Source: Flavipsychrobacter sp.
GTDB lineage: Bacteria; Bacteroidota; Bacteroidia; Chitinophagales; Chitinophagaceae
Length of the DNA stretch: 64,000 bases
NCBI GenBank assembly: GCA_021155965.1
Contig: JAJNBJ010000018.1
Location: 50,854 to 114,853 of the forward strand
Direction: 5' to 3'
Shown: in pieces, positions 1-9,631 of the stretch
How the letters are laid out: each line of letters begins with the position of its first letter
How positions within the stretch are numbered: the stretch's first letter is position 1
The notes under the pieces: model-generated
What the model saw: only the letters and a program-made list of their open reading frames with translations
What the model was told of the DNA's origin: nothing
Databases searched by the model: none
Translations under genes and position numbers: made by a program

Positions 1-3000
1 TCCTTTATCGGCGAAAGCCAGCGCGACCTCGACTTTATCATTCTCCTGAACGGCTCGATAGGCTTTGTCTTAATACTGTACATATAACCCAGTCCGTACC
101 TTTGGGTCTTCAGCTCGTCTTTTTCTATAGTAGGGTTACGCTTGAGCTGGTTATTGTAGGAATAACTGAAATCAAAGTTCTTAATACTCCACGGCTTGCG
201 TGTTTTTGTTGCCGGCACAGACGGATCTCCCTGTATCCTTACGTTGGTAAAGTTGAAACTTTTGATAGAGGTAAAATCCTGTGCAACATTCTTGATCGAA
301 TCCCTTGCTGCTTTGTTCCTGGCATTACTCAATTGGTCGTCGAGCTCCACATCCTGGTTATATGGGTCATACCTCGGCGTACTTGCGCTTTGTGTATACC
401 CTGCAAAGAATGGCAACTGCACACCCCATTTTTTCGGCACCGCCTTGCCAAGGTTCAGGTTGGTAGACACATTGTACTGGGTATATTTATCCTGCATGCG
501 CTGGTCGATCTTCTGGTCTATGTTGCCATAGCCGGGAGAGTGCATGCTGCCGGATAAATTCACATTACCAAGGTCGGCCATCTGCACGGATACTTTGCCT
601 GCTGCTGCATAGCCGGCGCGATCGTAGATACCGGCCATACGCATCTCATCAAACCAAACCTCCACACACTTAGGCATCCCGTCATCACCTGGGGTTTGAT
701 TATTCTTCTTTGGGTTATACAATCCAAGCATTACATTCTTTGCAGCACCTATGTTGGGGTTACCCACTACAACTATGGTATTGCCTCGTGAATCTCTTAC
801 AGAATAAGGCTTTGTATTGGTAAACCCATTCTCATCGCGTTGTTTTTTTGCATTTACAAGGTCCTGCAACAACAGGTTTACCTGGTTATTTGCCGGCCAA
901 ACCTGGTAATCAAGGTTTGCGAATGGCTGGGTAACGGTGAGGGGAACAACGTATTCATAGTAGTTATTGGTAAAGTCGGCGCCGATACGTATAAATGCGG
1001 ATACATCTCCATCCTTAATTACGGGCGACCCCACCATCGATTCAGCATGTATGAATGTACGCAGGTAAGTGAACTGGCGCATATCCACATTCACTTCTTT
1101 ATACACCCCTCGCCTGTCGCCTTCCTGCAATGCACATGCCCTTAACGATAACGATTGCTCATTCATTTGTATCGGTCCGGGCTGGCCTGCATTACTGGCA
1201 GTAGTAAGCTGCCTGTTCACGCCGGGCGGCAGCACATAATTCACCGGTTCGCGCCTGCCGTTCTCTTCAATATTTACCGATGTCACAGTAAAATCTGTAA
1301 GCCCCTGGTTCTGCTGCGGGGTGTTCTCGTTAGGGTCGTTCAGGTTATAAATGCAGGTCCTCCATTGGTTCCGGCCTAATTCAAGTGTGGCAAAACGAAG
1401 AACAGTACTGTCTTCCCAGCCACTGAGGAACATACGCATGAACCTGATAGACCTGAAGTCGGGTATGCCGCCTATCCTATGGGAGAAGTTCCGCACAGGT
1501 ATCTTGAACTGGTACCACTTTTCAGGCTCCGTTTGTCCGTTCGGCAGTTTTACGCCACCCGGGTTCTCCTGGATACTGATAATGTAATTTGTACCCACCT
1601 GCATATTGGGTGTAAAGTCGATACGGTACTGGAAGTAACTTTCCGATTGGTTGAGCGTATTGTCCCTGTTTATATCTTCCGACTCCGGTATTGTTGTTGA
1701 CGAAGTTGTGGTTGAAGCGGTAGGGGCCGTTATCGGTGAGTTGCCGTGCGGCCTGTTATACTTCATGTAACGGTTCGGGATGTACAGGCCGTCTCCGTTA
1801 TTTGCAGCATCGTAGTCCGCGCCACGAAAGAAGTGATAGTTATCGGTGGCCGGGTCATTATATGCTGCAAGGTATGCCGGGTTGCCTGCACCCAGCCTTG
1901 TACGCAGTTTTTCCAGGTACCCGGCAAAATAGGTCCGTTCGTCCACCTGGTCGGGCGCAACAGCAGAATCCAGCAGGCCGTCGTAACCTATATCCTGCTG
2001 CTGGCGGGCAGTGGGATCATTATCGAATGCACGGGTTATCTGCTGTTCAAACCTTGGCACGTAGCCAAAAGCGGTAGTATCCAGTTTATCCCTGTCAAAC
2101 GGGGAAGGGACGCCATTTTCAAAGAACATCCTGGAATCTTTCAACACATCTTCCGACACATTGCCGAGGTTAAAGAACAGCGAACCGCCTTTTGTGGTAC
2201 CGCTTTTGTCATGCACAAAAGGGTCCATAACCCAAAACTGGATGTACTCTACATTTGACGCCTCAAAGTCTGTATTGTCTATGGGGCGTGTGATACCTGC
2301 CCACCTGTCCTCTGGGCGAAGCAGTAAACCGTCATTATCAATATTGGTCGCATCAAAGTTATACGGGCCACGGTTTTTAGGAAAATAGCTAAGGTCAAAC
2401 GTGCTCAGAATTGTCTGGTAAGTGGTCAGCCCCCTGTTAGGGAATACGTCTTTCTGCTGCACTATCCTGATAAAGTGCTGACGTGGATCTTTGGTCACAT
2501 ATGCCGGGGATCCGCCACCTCCGTCAATAAGCGTCTGTTCAATGTAGTACCATCCCAGGCTTGCCCGGTTGTCATTCACCCGCAGGTTGTTCTGCAAACC
2601 TGCCTCAGGAAAAAGCTTCCTGTTGTTGATGCCAATGGCGCCAAAAGGGGTAGCCGCCAGCGACCATGCCTGCGACGGAAATTTCAGGTCATACGTGCTG
2701 CTGGTACCTTCAAAATTATCAATATACACAGCGCCTTCGGGGTCAAGTGCTGCTATTTGCCTTGGCTGCCCCGGCAATAACGCAGCAACTTCTACATTGC
2801 TGTTCAGGAAAGAAGGAGCGGTTGTGGAATACACCGGCAGCTTATCCAGTGCCCGTGTTAACGAAGGTACTTCGGTCTGGTAGTTCGCATCAACGCCAAG
2901 CACCGTATTTTTTATGGGGTCTTCCCCATAACTAACCTGTTGCGTGAACGGCCTTTCTGTAAGCCGCATGAATGTGCCGCCCAGGGTCAGGTTTTTATTC

Positions 3001-5219
3001 AGGTAATAATCCAGGCGCGATCCCATAAAATTCTGCTGCTGGAAACCGAATGTTGCATTATCCTCATATTGTATGTTGATAGGTACACCTGAGTTCAGGA
3101 TACCTGTGTTCAATATTTTTATCCTGCCAAGGCTGTAGTCCATAGTATAGTCCTGGTTTTCCACCAGCCTCGTGCCACCGGCAGAAACGGAAACAGAACC
3201 CGGCGGAATATTAAAGCCACCGAGGAAGATATCGGAGGACGATGACGACTTATAGCTGCCGCGCATGATATAGCGGTCTACCTGCTGGAATTGCTGTGCC
3301 ACAACTTTGGTTGAGTCATACAACACCTGGTAAACGTATTTTTTATACAATTGGGGATCAGGCGGAGTACCCAGTGCACTTGCAGAAAGGTCGCTGCCAA
3401 AAGGCTCCAGTACAGGGAAAATGATCTTGCCTTGCTGTGTATTGATAGTTGTGCCTTCCACAAAATCGAATATACCATCGGGTACAGGTTCATTCTGCGC
3501 ATTAAGGCGGTCCAGGTTAAGCAAAGTGATAAGCGGAATACCCTTCTTAGGGCCATCCGGTATATACCTTAGGTCGCCACCGGCAGGTTGCTGGTACAAT
3601 ATGTTCAGCACAAAATTATCTTTTGAAACGCCCAGCCCACCCAATGCATATACGTTTTTCATCATCAGGTCCCACACAGGCAGTATAGGCCGTGCTGAAG
3701 TACCTTTCAATAATTTCAGGAATATAACTTTTGAGTTGGTGGTATCCGGCGGCAGGTCTTCTGCAAACTCACCTACCTGGTAAACCTTGCCTTTGTATGT
3801 GTACCTGAATGCAACGCCCAGCACATCTTCCGGGTTCATCTGTGTATTCAGCATGATATAACCAAGCTGTGCATTGTAGGAAAACTCCGACGGCGAAAGC
3901 TGGCGGGCTGTAGTAGCCTCAAAATCCTGCCCCTGTATCAACCCCATGCCGGCAAGCGTGCTCACCGCAGAACTTTGCTGGCGGCTGAACTGGTTTTGCG
4001 TCACCTGCTGGTAAAGATAGTTGGCATTGTTATCTGGTAAACCTCCACGAACCGGTGAATTAGGATTATACATCGACTGGTTGAACGGCTGCGCTTCACC
4101 AAGGTCCATAAAACACTCTACGTTACGCACCCCATTCACTACCCCGCTCCTGTTCGTTATCCAAACCTGTATCTTACTGATATTGACATTCGAATGTAAT
4201 TTCGGAAAGTCCTTCAGCGCATAATTGTAGTTATTGCGGAAATATTGCGCCAGCAGGAAGTTCTTATTTTCCTCGTAGCCACTAGCCTTAATGGAGATCT
4301 GCTGAGACTGGGCGCCGCCCTGGATGGTTAAACTTTTGCGTTGCGATTTCTGCTGGGATAGTACTGCAGTAACCCACAACCTGCCAAACTGCAATTGTGT
4401 TTTCAAACCAAACAATGACTGCACACCGTTGATAAGGTTACTCTTCAAAGGAAAGCTCACATTGCCCGCCTCTATCTTTTTGAGCATTTCATCTTCCTTG
4501 CCGTTGTAATCGAGTTTCTGTATGTTCTGGTAATCGAAAGTGGCCTTGGTGTTGTTGCTTATGTTCAGTTTCAGCTTATCGCCCACCGTTGCCAGCAGGT
4601 TGATGTTCATCTGCATGTCAAAATCAAAGATGCCATATTTCTGGGACCGTTGCGGCAGCGTTGGGTTCTTGATGTTCTGCCAGCTGCCGCCAAAAGTAAC
4701 GTCCACATTACCCTGGGGCTTTACCTGTATAGAGTTGCCGCCGAATATGCGGTCGAAGAGCCCTTCTTTGTACATAGTGGGCAGCTCAGGCTTTTTGTTA
4801 AAGAGCATTAGCCCATCCATGCGGCGCTGCCAGTAAGCATCTTCATCTGCCTTGGCCCTGTACTTTGAATATTCATCCAGGGTCAGGTAAGTTGGGTTGC
4901 GTAAAAACTCATTGCCCAACCTGTCGCTGTAGTTATACTGCTTGGTACGGGGATCGAAATCAAAACCGCGCTGTGCCCCCTGCGGGTCGTTAAGGTCTAT
5001 GCTTTTCGGGTTATTGTAATCAGTCACAGGGTCGCCTGTTCTGTCATAGATGGGGAACCTTAATTTTCTTGCGCTGTCATCAGGCTTTTTTGTACTGTCC
5101 GGTTCGGGTGGAAAAAATTCAAAACGCGGCCTGTAGCCACGTGCAGCGGTATTTGCTATTACCGCTACAAGCACTATCAATAATAAAATAATATATCCTA
5201 AATTACTCTTTCGCTCCAA
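1..5219 (-). CDS. sprA: SprA, T9SS outer-membrane translocon (partial, C-terminus off window)
   Basis: SprA is the very large outer-membrane channel of the type IX secretion system, needed for export of gliding adhesins and sorted enzymes. The minus-strand frame is open from 5219 to base 1, about 1739 codons; family members run to roughly 2400, so about a quarter is missing. The N-terminus has one hydrophobic segment (around residues 6-20) followed by a proline-rich stretch. Typical SprA text is readable, for example EYIQFWVMDPF and GLLDSAVAPDQVDERTYF. The only start near the N-terminus is TTG at 5219, two codons after an in-frame stop. It lies 20 bp behind ruvA and is probably co-transcribed with it. 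Confidence 0.93.
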   Translation of the reverse strand, partial: MERKSNLGYIILLLIVLVAVIANTAARGYRPRFEFFPPEPDSTKKPDDSARKLRFPIYDRTGDPVTDYNNPKSIDLNDPQGAQRGFDFDPRTKQYNYSDRLGNEFLRNPTYLTLDEYSKYRAKADEDAYWQRRMDGLMLFNKKPELPTMYKEGLFDRIFGGNSIQVKPQGNVDVTFGGSWQNIKNPTLPQRSQKYGIFDFDMQMNINLLATVGDKLKLNISNNTKATFDYQNIQKLDYNGKEDEMLKKIEAGNVSFPLKSNLINGVQSLFGLKTQLQFGRLWVTAVLSQQKSQRKSLTIQGGAQSQQISIKASGYEENKNFLLAQYFRNNYNYALKDFPKLHSNVNISKIQVWITNRSGVVNGVRNVECFMDLGEAQPFNQSMYNPNSPVRGGLPDNNANYLYQQVTQNQFSRQQSSAVSTLAGMGLIQGQDFEATTARQLSPSEFSYNAQLGYIMLNTQMNPEDVLGVAFRYTYKGKVYQVGEFAEDLPPDTTNSKVIFLKLLKGTSARPILPVWDLMMKNVYALGGLGVSKDNFVLNILYQQPAGGDLRYIPDGPKKGIPLITLLNLDRLNAQNEPVPDGIFDFVEGTTINTQQGKIIFPVLEPFGSDLSASALGTPPDPQLYKKYVYQVLYDSTKVVAQQFQQVDRYIMRGSYKSSSSSDIFLGGFNIPPGSVSVSAGGTRLVENQDYTMDYSLGRIKILNTGILNSGVPINIQYEDNATFGFQQQNFMGSRLDYYLNKNLTLGGTFMRLTERPFTQQVSYGEDPIKNTVLGVDANYQTEVPSLTRALDKLPVYSTTAPSFLNSNVEVAALLPGQPRQIAALDPEGAVYIDNFEGTSSTYDLKFPSQAWSLAATPFGAIGINNRKLFPEAGLQNNLRVNDNRASLGWYYIEQTLIDGGGGSPAYVTKDPRQHFIRIVQQKDVFPNRGLTTYQTILSTFDLSYFPKNRGPYNFDATNIDNDGLLLRPEDRWAGITRPIDNTDFEASNVEYIQFWVMDPFVHDKSGTTKGGSLFFNLGNVSEDVLKDSRMFFENGVPSPFDRDKLDTTAFGYVPRFEQQITRAFDNDPTARQQQDIGYDGLLDSAVAPDQVDERTYFAGYLEKLRTRLGAGNPAYLAAYNDPATDNYHFFRGADYDAANNGDGLYIPNRYMKYNRPHGNSPITAPTASTTTSSTTIPESEDINRDNTLNQSESYFQYRIDFTPNMQVGTNYIISIQENPGGVKLPNGQTEPEKWYQFKIPVRNFSHRIGGIPDFRSIRFMRMFLSGWEDSTVLRFATLELGRNQWRTCIYNLNDPNENTPQQNQGLTDFTVTSVNIEENGRREPVNYVLPPGVNRQLTTASNAGQPGPIQMNEQSLSLRACALQEGDRRGVYKEVNVDMRQFTYLRTFIHAESMVGSPVIKDGDVSAFIRIGADFTNNYYEYVVPLTVTQPFANLDYQVWPANNQVNLLLQDLVNAKKQRDENGFTNTKPYSVRDSRGNTIVVVGNPNIGAAKNVMLGLYNPKKNNQTPGDDGMPKCVEVWFDEMRMAGIYDRAGYAAAGKVSVQMADLGNVNLSGSMHSPGYGNIDQKIDQRMQDKYTQYNVSTNLNLGKAVPKKWGVQLPFFAGYTQSASTPRYDPYNQDVELDDQLSNARNKAARDSIKNVAQDFTSIKSFNFTNVRIQGDPSVPATKTRKPWSIKNFDFSYSYNNQLKRNPTIEKDELKTQRYGLGYMYSIKTKPIEPFRRMIKSRSRWLSPIK

Positions 5220-5239
5220 ACCTTATACTTTAGTGATTT

Positions 5240-5818
5240 TTACAAAGCGCGTAACGCTTGTTTTATCAGTTCTTCAACCGACAATGAAGATGCATTATCA
5301 ATTTTCTTAATTGCACTTTCAGCCCCCCCCCGATTAATGCCTAAATTCACTAAAGCTATTAACGCATCTTCGTGCGTTGTATTGTGCATTACGGGCGATT
5401 TTGCACCTATATTTTTGCGCCCGGATAATTTACCTTTTAGCTCTAAAATGATACGTTGGGCCGTTTTGCCGCCAATGCCCTTAACACGCTCCAGCGTTTT
5501 GGCGTCTTCCAGGGCTACTGCACGCTCCAGTTCATCAGGGGTAAGTGACGATAAAATTATCCTCGCGGTAGCTGCCCCAACCCCGTTTATATTCAATAAT
5601 TGCCTAAACGTAATACGCTCATCCTCATCAGCAAAACCATATAATACCCAGGCATCCTCCCGCACCTGCAGATGGGTATAAAGCCTGCATTCTTCCAGGC
5701 CCTGGATCTTGCTGTAGGTCTGTAAAGTGATGTTTATTTCATAGCCTACCCCATTCACTTCCAGGTACAGCAACGATGGTGATTTGTAGGAAAGCTTTCC
5801 TTCTAAATATGCAAACAT
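5240..5818 (-). CDS. ruvA: Holliday junction branch migration protein RuvA
   Basis: RuvA binds four-way junctions as a tetramer and recruits the RuvB motor for branch migration in recombinational repair. The 192 residues match the family length. NGVGYEI (about residues 22-28) belongs to the OB-fold domain. Two helix-hairpin-helix motifs follow: LLNINGVGAATA near 74-85 and VKGIGGKTAQRII near 111-123. The C-terminal domain III that contacts RuvB is present. Odd feature: codons for Arg-Gly-Gly-Ala in domain III contain a run of nine G on the coding strand (plus-strand C run 5323-5331), a likely slippage site. sprA follows 20 bp downstream. Confidence 0.96.
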   Translation of the reverse strand: MFAYLEGKLSYKSPSLLYLEVNGVGYEINITLQTYSKIQGLEECRLYTHLQVREDAWVLYGFADEDERITFRQLLNINGVGAATARIILSSLTPDELERAVALEDAKTLERVKGIGGKTAQRIILELKGKLSGRKNIGAKSPVMHNTTHEDALIALVNLGINRGGAESAIKKIDNASSLSVEELIKQALRAL

Positions 5819-5863
5819 TTTTACAAAAGTTTTTAACCCGCATGGAATACATGCGATAAAAAA

Positions 5864-5881
5864 AGGTATGATCGCTCATAC
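5864..5881 (-). other. Short hairpin upstream of ruvA
   Basis: GGTATGA-TCGC-TCATACC forms a 7-bp stem with a 4-base loop, next to a run of seven A. It lies between ruvA and the divergent lipoprotein gene, about 50 bp before the ruvA start. It could be a leader hairpin or a regulator site; nothing more can be said from sequence. Confidence 0.35.
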
Positions 5882-6025
5882 CGCCGGAAAGATACAAACT
5901 TTATACGAGCCCTGCCGGTGTTTAAAACAAAAAAACACACACTGTATCATGATTAAGAAAATAAATATAGGTTACCGGATAAAATAAAAATTGCCATAGC
6001 GCTGTTTTGATATAAACCAAAACAT

Positions 6026-6971
6026 ATGAGATACCCCACACTTATTTTCCTGCTTGTAGCGATCGCTTTTTATGGCTGTACAAATAGTAGGCAGGCAAAC
6101 ACAGCCAACAGCATTAATCCCGTAATAGGCGATTATCAGTTTTGAAAAGAAATTTGGCGACAAACCCCGAACAACCTCCGATGAAAAGGCCAGGATACAA
6201 ACCCACCTTGATTATGTAGAAAACCTCTTGCGCAGCAAAGATGTGAGCAACATGCTTCCTGGAGCCCGCGCTAAACGGACACATATATTGAACCTGCTGC
6301 ACGAGTATAGTGCAGCAGCTAAATTCCCTGCAAACTACGACCACCCGGAGGAAAGACGGCCCTGCTTTATTGACAGGAACGGGAACATATGCGCAGTAGG
6401 GTACCTGGTAGAACAAACAGCAGGAAGGCCGCTCGCAGAAAAAATAAACAAGCAGCACCAATACGACAAGATCGCTGATATGAAAACACCTGAACTACTT
6501 GCCTGGGTAGAAAACAGCGGCCTCACAAAAGAAGAATGCGCAATGATACAGCCTCAATATGGCTACATCAACCCAAAAGACCCGAACTATGTGAGTACCG
6601 AAAATGGTGTTACTACAGCGGTCTGGAGCGGGCTTAACGTCTCACTTGCGGCAACAAGCTCAATCCGCACCATCAACAACCGGCCTGCAAAAACAGCCTC
6701 GCTGCTTGGTATTATTTCAGGTGCAGGACAAATCGTCTATGGTTCGCTCACCATACCCAAAAAAGAAGGCGGATGGTCAGCGAATCAATGGAACAATTCT
6801 CAAAGATCTGTCTCATTCATCAATATCGGCGTAGGGGCAACTGCCCTTTTCCTGAATACCTTTAACTATTTCTCAAAAAAACCGGAGAGCAAAAACAGCT
6901 ACGGTGTTTACAGCTTTCCTACGCAGGATAACCAGACAGGGTTGGCATTTTCTTATACGAGAAGATTATAA
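6026..6971 (+). pseudogene. Secreted lipoprotein of unknown function, broken by a one-base frameshift
   Basis: The reading frame begins at ATG 6026 with a clear lipoprotein signal: MRYPTLIFLLVAIAFYGC, lipobox FYGC. It stops at TGA 6143-6145 after about 39 codons. The next frame is open from 6129 and continues without stops to 6971, reading FEKKFGDKPRTTSDEK and onward. Removing one T from the TTTT run at 6140-6143 joins the two parts into a protein of about 314 residues. The body has no family I recognise; it contains a conserved-looking stretch (HPEERRPCFIDRNGNICAVGYL) and a hydrophobic middle. Either a real recent frameshift or a homopolymer sequencing error. An internal TTG at 6228 would give a 247-residue product without a signal peptide, which is less likely. 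Confidence 0.7.
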
Positions 6972-6980
6972 AATAGAGGT

Positions 6981-7763
6981 CTATTTCTTATCACCTCGTT
7001 TAGCTTCAAGCATGCTCATTTCCTTTGCTTTCACCAGGAAGTCGGAAGCAAAAATAAATGAGTTGAGGCGCTCGTTGTTGCTGAAAATGATGTCTTTGTT
7101 GCTGCCCTCCCATTCCTTATTGCCCTGGTACAGGTAAACAATGTGGTCACCGCTTTCCATTACAGTATTCATATCATGGGTGTTGATAACAGTGGTAATT
7201 TTGTATTCGAGTGTGATCTCTTTAACCAGTTTATCTATCACCAGCGATGTTTGCGGATCGAGGCCGGAATTAGGTTCATCGCAGAAAAGGTATTTAGGAT
7301 TGAGCACAATAGCCCTTGCCAGCGCTACGCGCTTTTTCATGCCCCCGCTTATTTCAGCCGGGTATTTTTTATTAGTGTCCACCAGGTTCACACGCGCCAG
7401 CACTTCATTCACGCGTTTCAGTTTCTCGCGATAACCCTGCTTCGTAAACATATCCAGCGGGAACATCACATTGGCCTCAACGGTCTTACTATCAAACAAC
7501 GCGCCGCCCTGGAACAGCATACCTATCTGCTTGCGTACTTCCTTCAACTCCTTTACATCCATTTTTGTTATATCCTCGCCCTCATAAATCACCGAACCGG
7601 AAGTTACCGGCATCAGCCCTATCATTATCTTCATCAGCACTGTTTTACCGCTGCCGCTGGTACCAATGATGAGGTTGGTCTTGCCTGCCTCCATCTTCGC
7701 AGAAACATCGTGCAAAACCATTTTGCCATCAAAACTCTTCTGTACGTTCCTTAACTCGATCAT
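6981..7763 (-). CDS. ABC transporter ATP-binding protein, MlaF/MKL type
   Basis: This is the cytoplasmic ATPase of an Mla-type phospholipid/ABC transport system that acts on outer-membrane lipid asymmetry. The 260 residues show Walker A GTSGSGKT (34-41), a Q-loop (GMLFQGGALFDS, the MlaF-like form), signature SGGMKKR and Walker B LFCDEPNSGLDP, then an H-loop (NTHDMNT). MlaF partners are normally the permease MlaE and the substrate-binding MlaD, but neither is adjacent: the gene upstream is an acyl-CoA carboxyltransferase. The 93-bp gap to that gene is almost filled by a large inverted repeat. Confidence 0.88.
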   Translation of the reverse strand: MIELRNVQKSFDGKMVLHDVSAKMEAGKTNLIIGTSGSGKTVLMKIMIGLMPVTSGSVIYEGEDITKMDVKELKEVRKQIGMLFQGGALFDSKTVEANVMFPLDMFTKQGYREKLKRVNEVLARVNLVDTNKKYPAEISGGMKKRVALARAIVLNPKYLFCDEPNSGLDPQTSLVIDKLVKEITLEYKITTVINTHDMNTVMESGDHIVYLYQGNKEWEGSNKDIIFSNNERLNSFIFASDFLVKAKEMSMLEAKRGDKK

Positions 7764-7857
7764 ACCCCAAATCCCTAAAAGGGCTTCATTATTTTTTCGT
7801 ATTCGTTCACTTTAAAAGTACACAACAAGAGTAAGCCCCTTTAGGGGTTTGGGGTAT
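7762..7857. repeat. 25-bp imperfect inverted repeat with CCCCTTTAGGGG core
   Basis: Arms at 7762-7786 and 7833-7857 are reverse complements with about three mismatches; the right arm reads AAGCCCCTTTAGGGGTTTGG and ends in GGTAT. The arms touch the stop codon of the carboxyltransferase and the start codon of the MlaF-like gene. Related single arms occur at 37558-37579 and, shorter, 39902-39914, so this is a dispersed element and not only a local terminator. It could still act as a terminator or RNA-stability hairpin between the two genes. Confidence 0.7.
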
Positions 7858-9485
7858 CACACCTGGAAAACCCCCATCTTAAATTCTTTGTTAACCTGCG
7901 AATGATTTGCCGCATTGATACCTTCAGAAATTACAGATCTTGTTTGTGCCGGGTCAATTATTTCATCCACCCAAAGCCTTGCTGCTGCATAGTATGGTGT
8001 TGTCTGTGTTTCATACCTGTCAGTTATCACTTTCAGCATTTCTTTCTCTTTCTCAGGTTCAATGGTTTCCCCTTTCGATTTCAATGCTGCTACCTGTATT
8101 TGTAACAATGTCTTCGCAGCCTGCTCACCACCCATCACCGCAATTTTTGCATTTGGCCATGCATAAATAAAACGCGGATCATATGCCTTGCCGCACATAG
8201 CGTAGTTGCCCGCACCATATGAGTTACCTATGATAATGGTAATTTTCGGAACCACTGAATTTGCCACCGCATTCACCAGTTTAGCACCATCCTTAATAAT
8301 GCCCGAATGCTCACTGCGGCTGCCCACCATAAAGCCTGTCACATCCTGCAGGAACACCAGCGGTATCTTCTTCTGGTTGCAGTTCATGATGAAGCGTGCT
8401 GCTTTATCTGCACTATCGTTATAGATCACGCCACCCATCTGCATCTCACCTTTTCCGCTCTTCACAATTTTGCGCTGGTTGGCTACAATACCCACTGCCC
8501 AGCCGTCCACACGGGCATAACCACACACAATGGTCTTGCCATAATCTTCTTTGAACTGGTCAAACTCCGAGTCATCAACAATACATTTGATTACATCCAC
8601 CACATCAAAATTCTTGTTGTTCAGCGGCGATACCAACCCATAAATATCGTTAGGGTCCTTCTTTGGCGCCTTAGCTTTCACCCTGTCATAACCCGTACGT
8701 GGCTGCTCGCCAAATTTATCAACAATGCGGCGCACCTGGTCCAGGCATTCCTGCTCAGTTTCAAATTTATAGTCAGCAATGCCGCTTATCTCGGTATGTG
8801 TTTTAGCACCACCTAATGTCTGTATATCCACATCCTCGCCTATGGCTGCTTTCACAAGGTATGGGCCTGCAAGAAATATAGACCCATTGCCTTCTACCAT
8901 CAGCGTCTCATCACTCATTATAGGCAGGTAAGCACCGCCTGCCACACAACTGCCCATCACAGCCGCAACTTGTGGTATACCCATAGCGCTTATCTGCGCA
9001 TTATTGCGGAATATCCTGCCAAAATGTTCTTTATCAGGGAATATCTCGTCTTGCATAGGCAGGTACACACCGGCACTGTCCACTATATAAATAATGGGCA
9101 AATGGTTTTCCATGGCTATCTCCTGCATGCGCAGGTTCTTCTTGCCGGTAATTGGGAACCACGCACCTGCCTTCACTGTATTGTCATTAGCAACTATTAC
9201 GCACTGCCTGCCACACACATAACCCAAACCCGCAACAGTGCCACCCGCCGGGCAGCCACCATGCTCCTTATACATCTCGTAACCTGCAAAAGAACCTATC
9301 TCCGTAAACACACTACCCTTATCTATAAGGTATTGTATGCGCTCACGTGGCGGCATCTTACCTTTTTCGCGGTTTTTATCAATTGTTTTCTTCCCTCCCC
9401 CCAGGTTTATAACAGCTTGTTTCTGTTTCATCTGGCTCACCGCCAGCTTCATCCCGTCTTCATTTTTATTGAATTCCAGGTCCAT
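7857..9485 (-). CDS. Acyl-CoA carboxylase, carboxyltransferase (beta) subunit
   Basis: Biotin-dependent acyl-CoA carboxylase beta subunit, which moves the carboxyl group from carboxybiotin to an acyl-CoA. Both crotonase-fold halves are present, including GGCPAGGTVAGLGYV and VMGSCVAGGAYLP in the first and FLQDVTGFMVG, GNSYGAGNYAMCGKAY and WPNAKIAVMGGEQAA in the second. These signatures resemble methylcrotonyl- or geranyl-CoA carboxylase more than PccB, but the substrate is inferred. I chose ATG 9485 (MDLEFNKNEDG) because a TAnnTTTG promoter box lies at 9507-9514 on this strand; an upstream ATG at 9509 would overlap that box. No biotin carboxylase subunit is next to it. Confidence 0.92.
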   Translation of the reverse strand: MDLEFNKNEDGMKLAVSQMKQKQAVINLGGGKKTIDKNREKGKMPPRERIQYLIDKGSVFTEIGSFAGYEMYKEHGGCPAGGTVAGLGYVCGRQCVIVANDNTVKAGAWFPITGKKNLRMQEIAMENHLPIIYIVDSAGVYLPMQDEIFPDKEHFGRIFRNNAQISAMGIPQVAAVMGSCVAGGAYLPIMSDETLMVEGNGSIFLAGPYLVKAAIGEDVDIQTLGGAKTHTEISGIADYKFETEQECLDQVRRIVDKFGEQPRTGYDRVKAKAPKKDPNDIYGLVSPLNNKNFDVVDVIKCIVDDSEFDQFKEDYGKTIVCGYARVDGWAVGIVANQRKIVKSGKGEMQMGGVIYNDSADKAARFIMNCNQKKIPLVFLQDVTGFMVGSRSEHSGIIKDGAKLVNAVANSVVPKITIIIGNSYGAGNYAMCGKAYDPRFIYAWPNAKIAVMGGEQAAKTLLQIQVAALKSKGETIEPEKEKEMLKVITDRYETQTTPYYAAARLWVDEIIDPAQTRSVISEGINAANHSQVNKEFKMGVFQV

Positions 9486-9506
9486 CCGGTTTTTTATTTT
9501 AGGGTG

Positions 9507-9514
9507 CAAAAATA
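9507..9514 (-). promoter_or_regulatory. Bacteroidota -7 promoter box for the carboxyltransferase gene
   Basis: TATTTTTG on the minus strand matches TAnnTTTG. Its last base is 22 bp before ATG 9485, predicting a leader of about 17 nt. It decides the start codon of the gene. Confidence 0.6.
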
Positions 9515-9619
9515 GGTGGATAAGTTGAGAGATGCTAATAATATATTATTTACCCTAATAAATATTATATTAATGATATTATAATCAAGTTTCAAATTAT
9601 CCTGAGCCATGAATTCTTT

Positions 9620-9627
9620 TAACTTTG
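9620..9627 (+). promoter_or_regulatory. -7 promoter box abutting the cmk start codon
   Basis: TAACTTTG matches TAnnTTTG. The final G is five bases before the A of ATG 9632, so the transcript should begin at or within a base or two of the start codon (leaderless). No clear -33 TTTG is seen. The 120-bp gap before it is very AT-rich. Confidence 0.55.
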
Positions 9628-9631
9628 CTCT

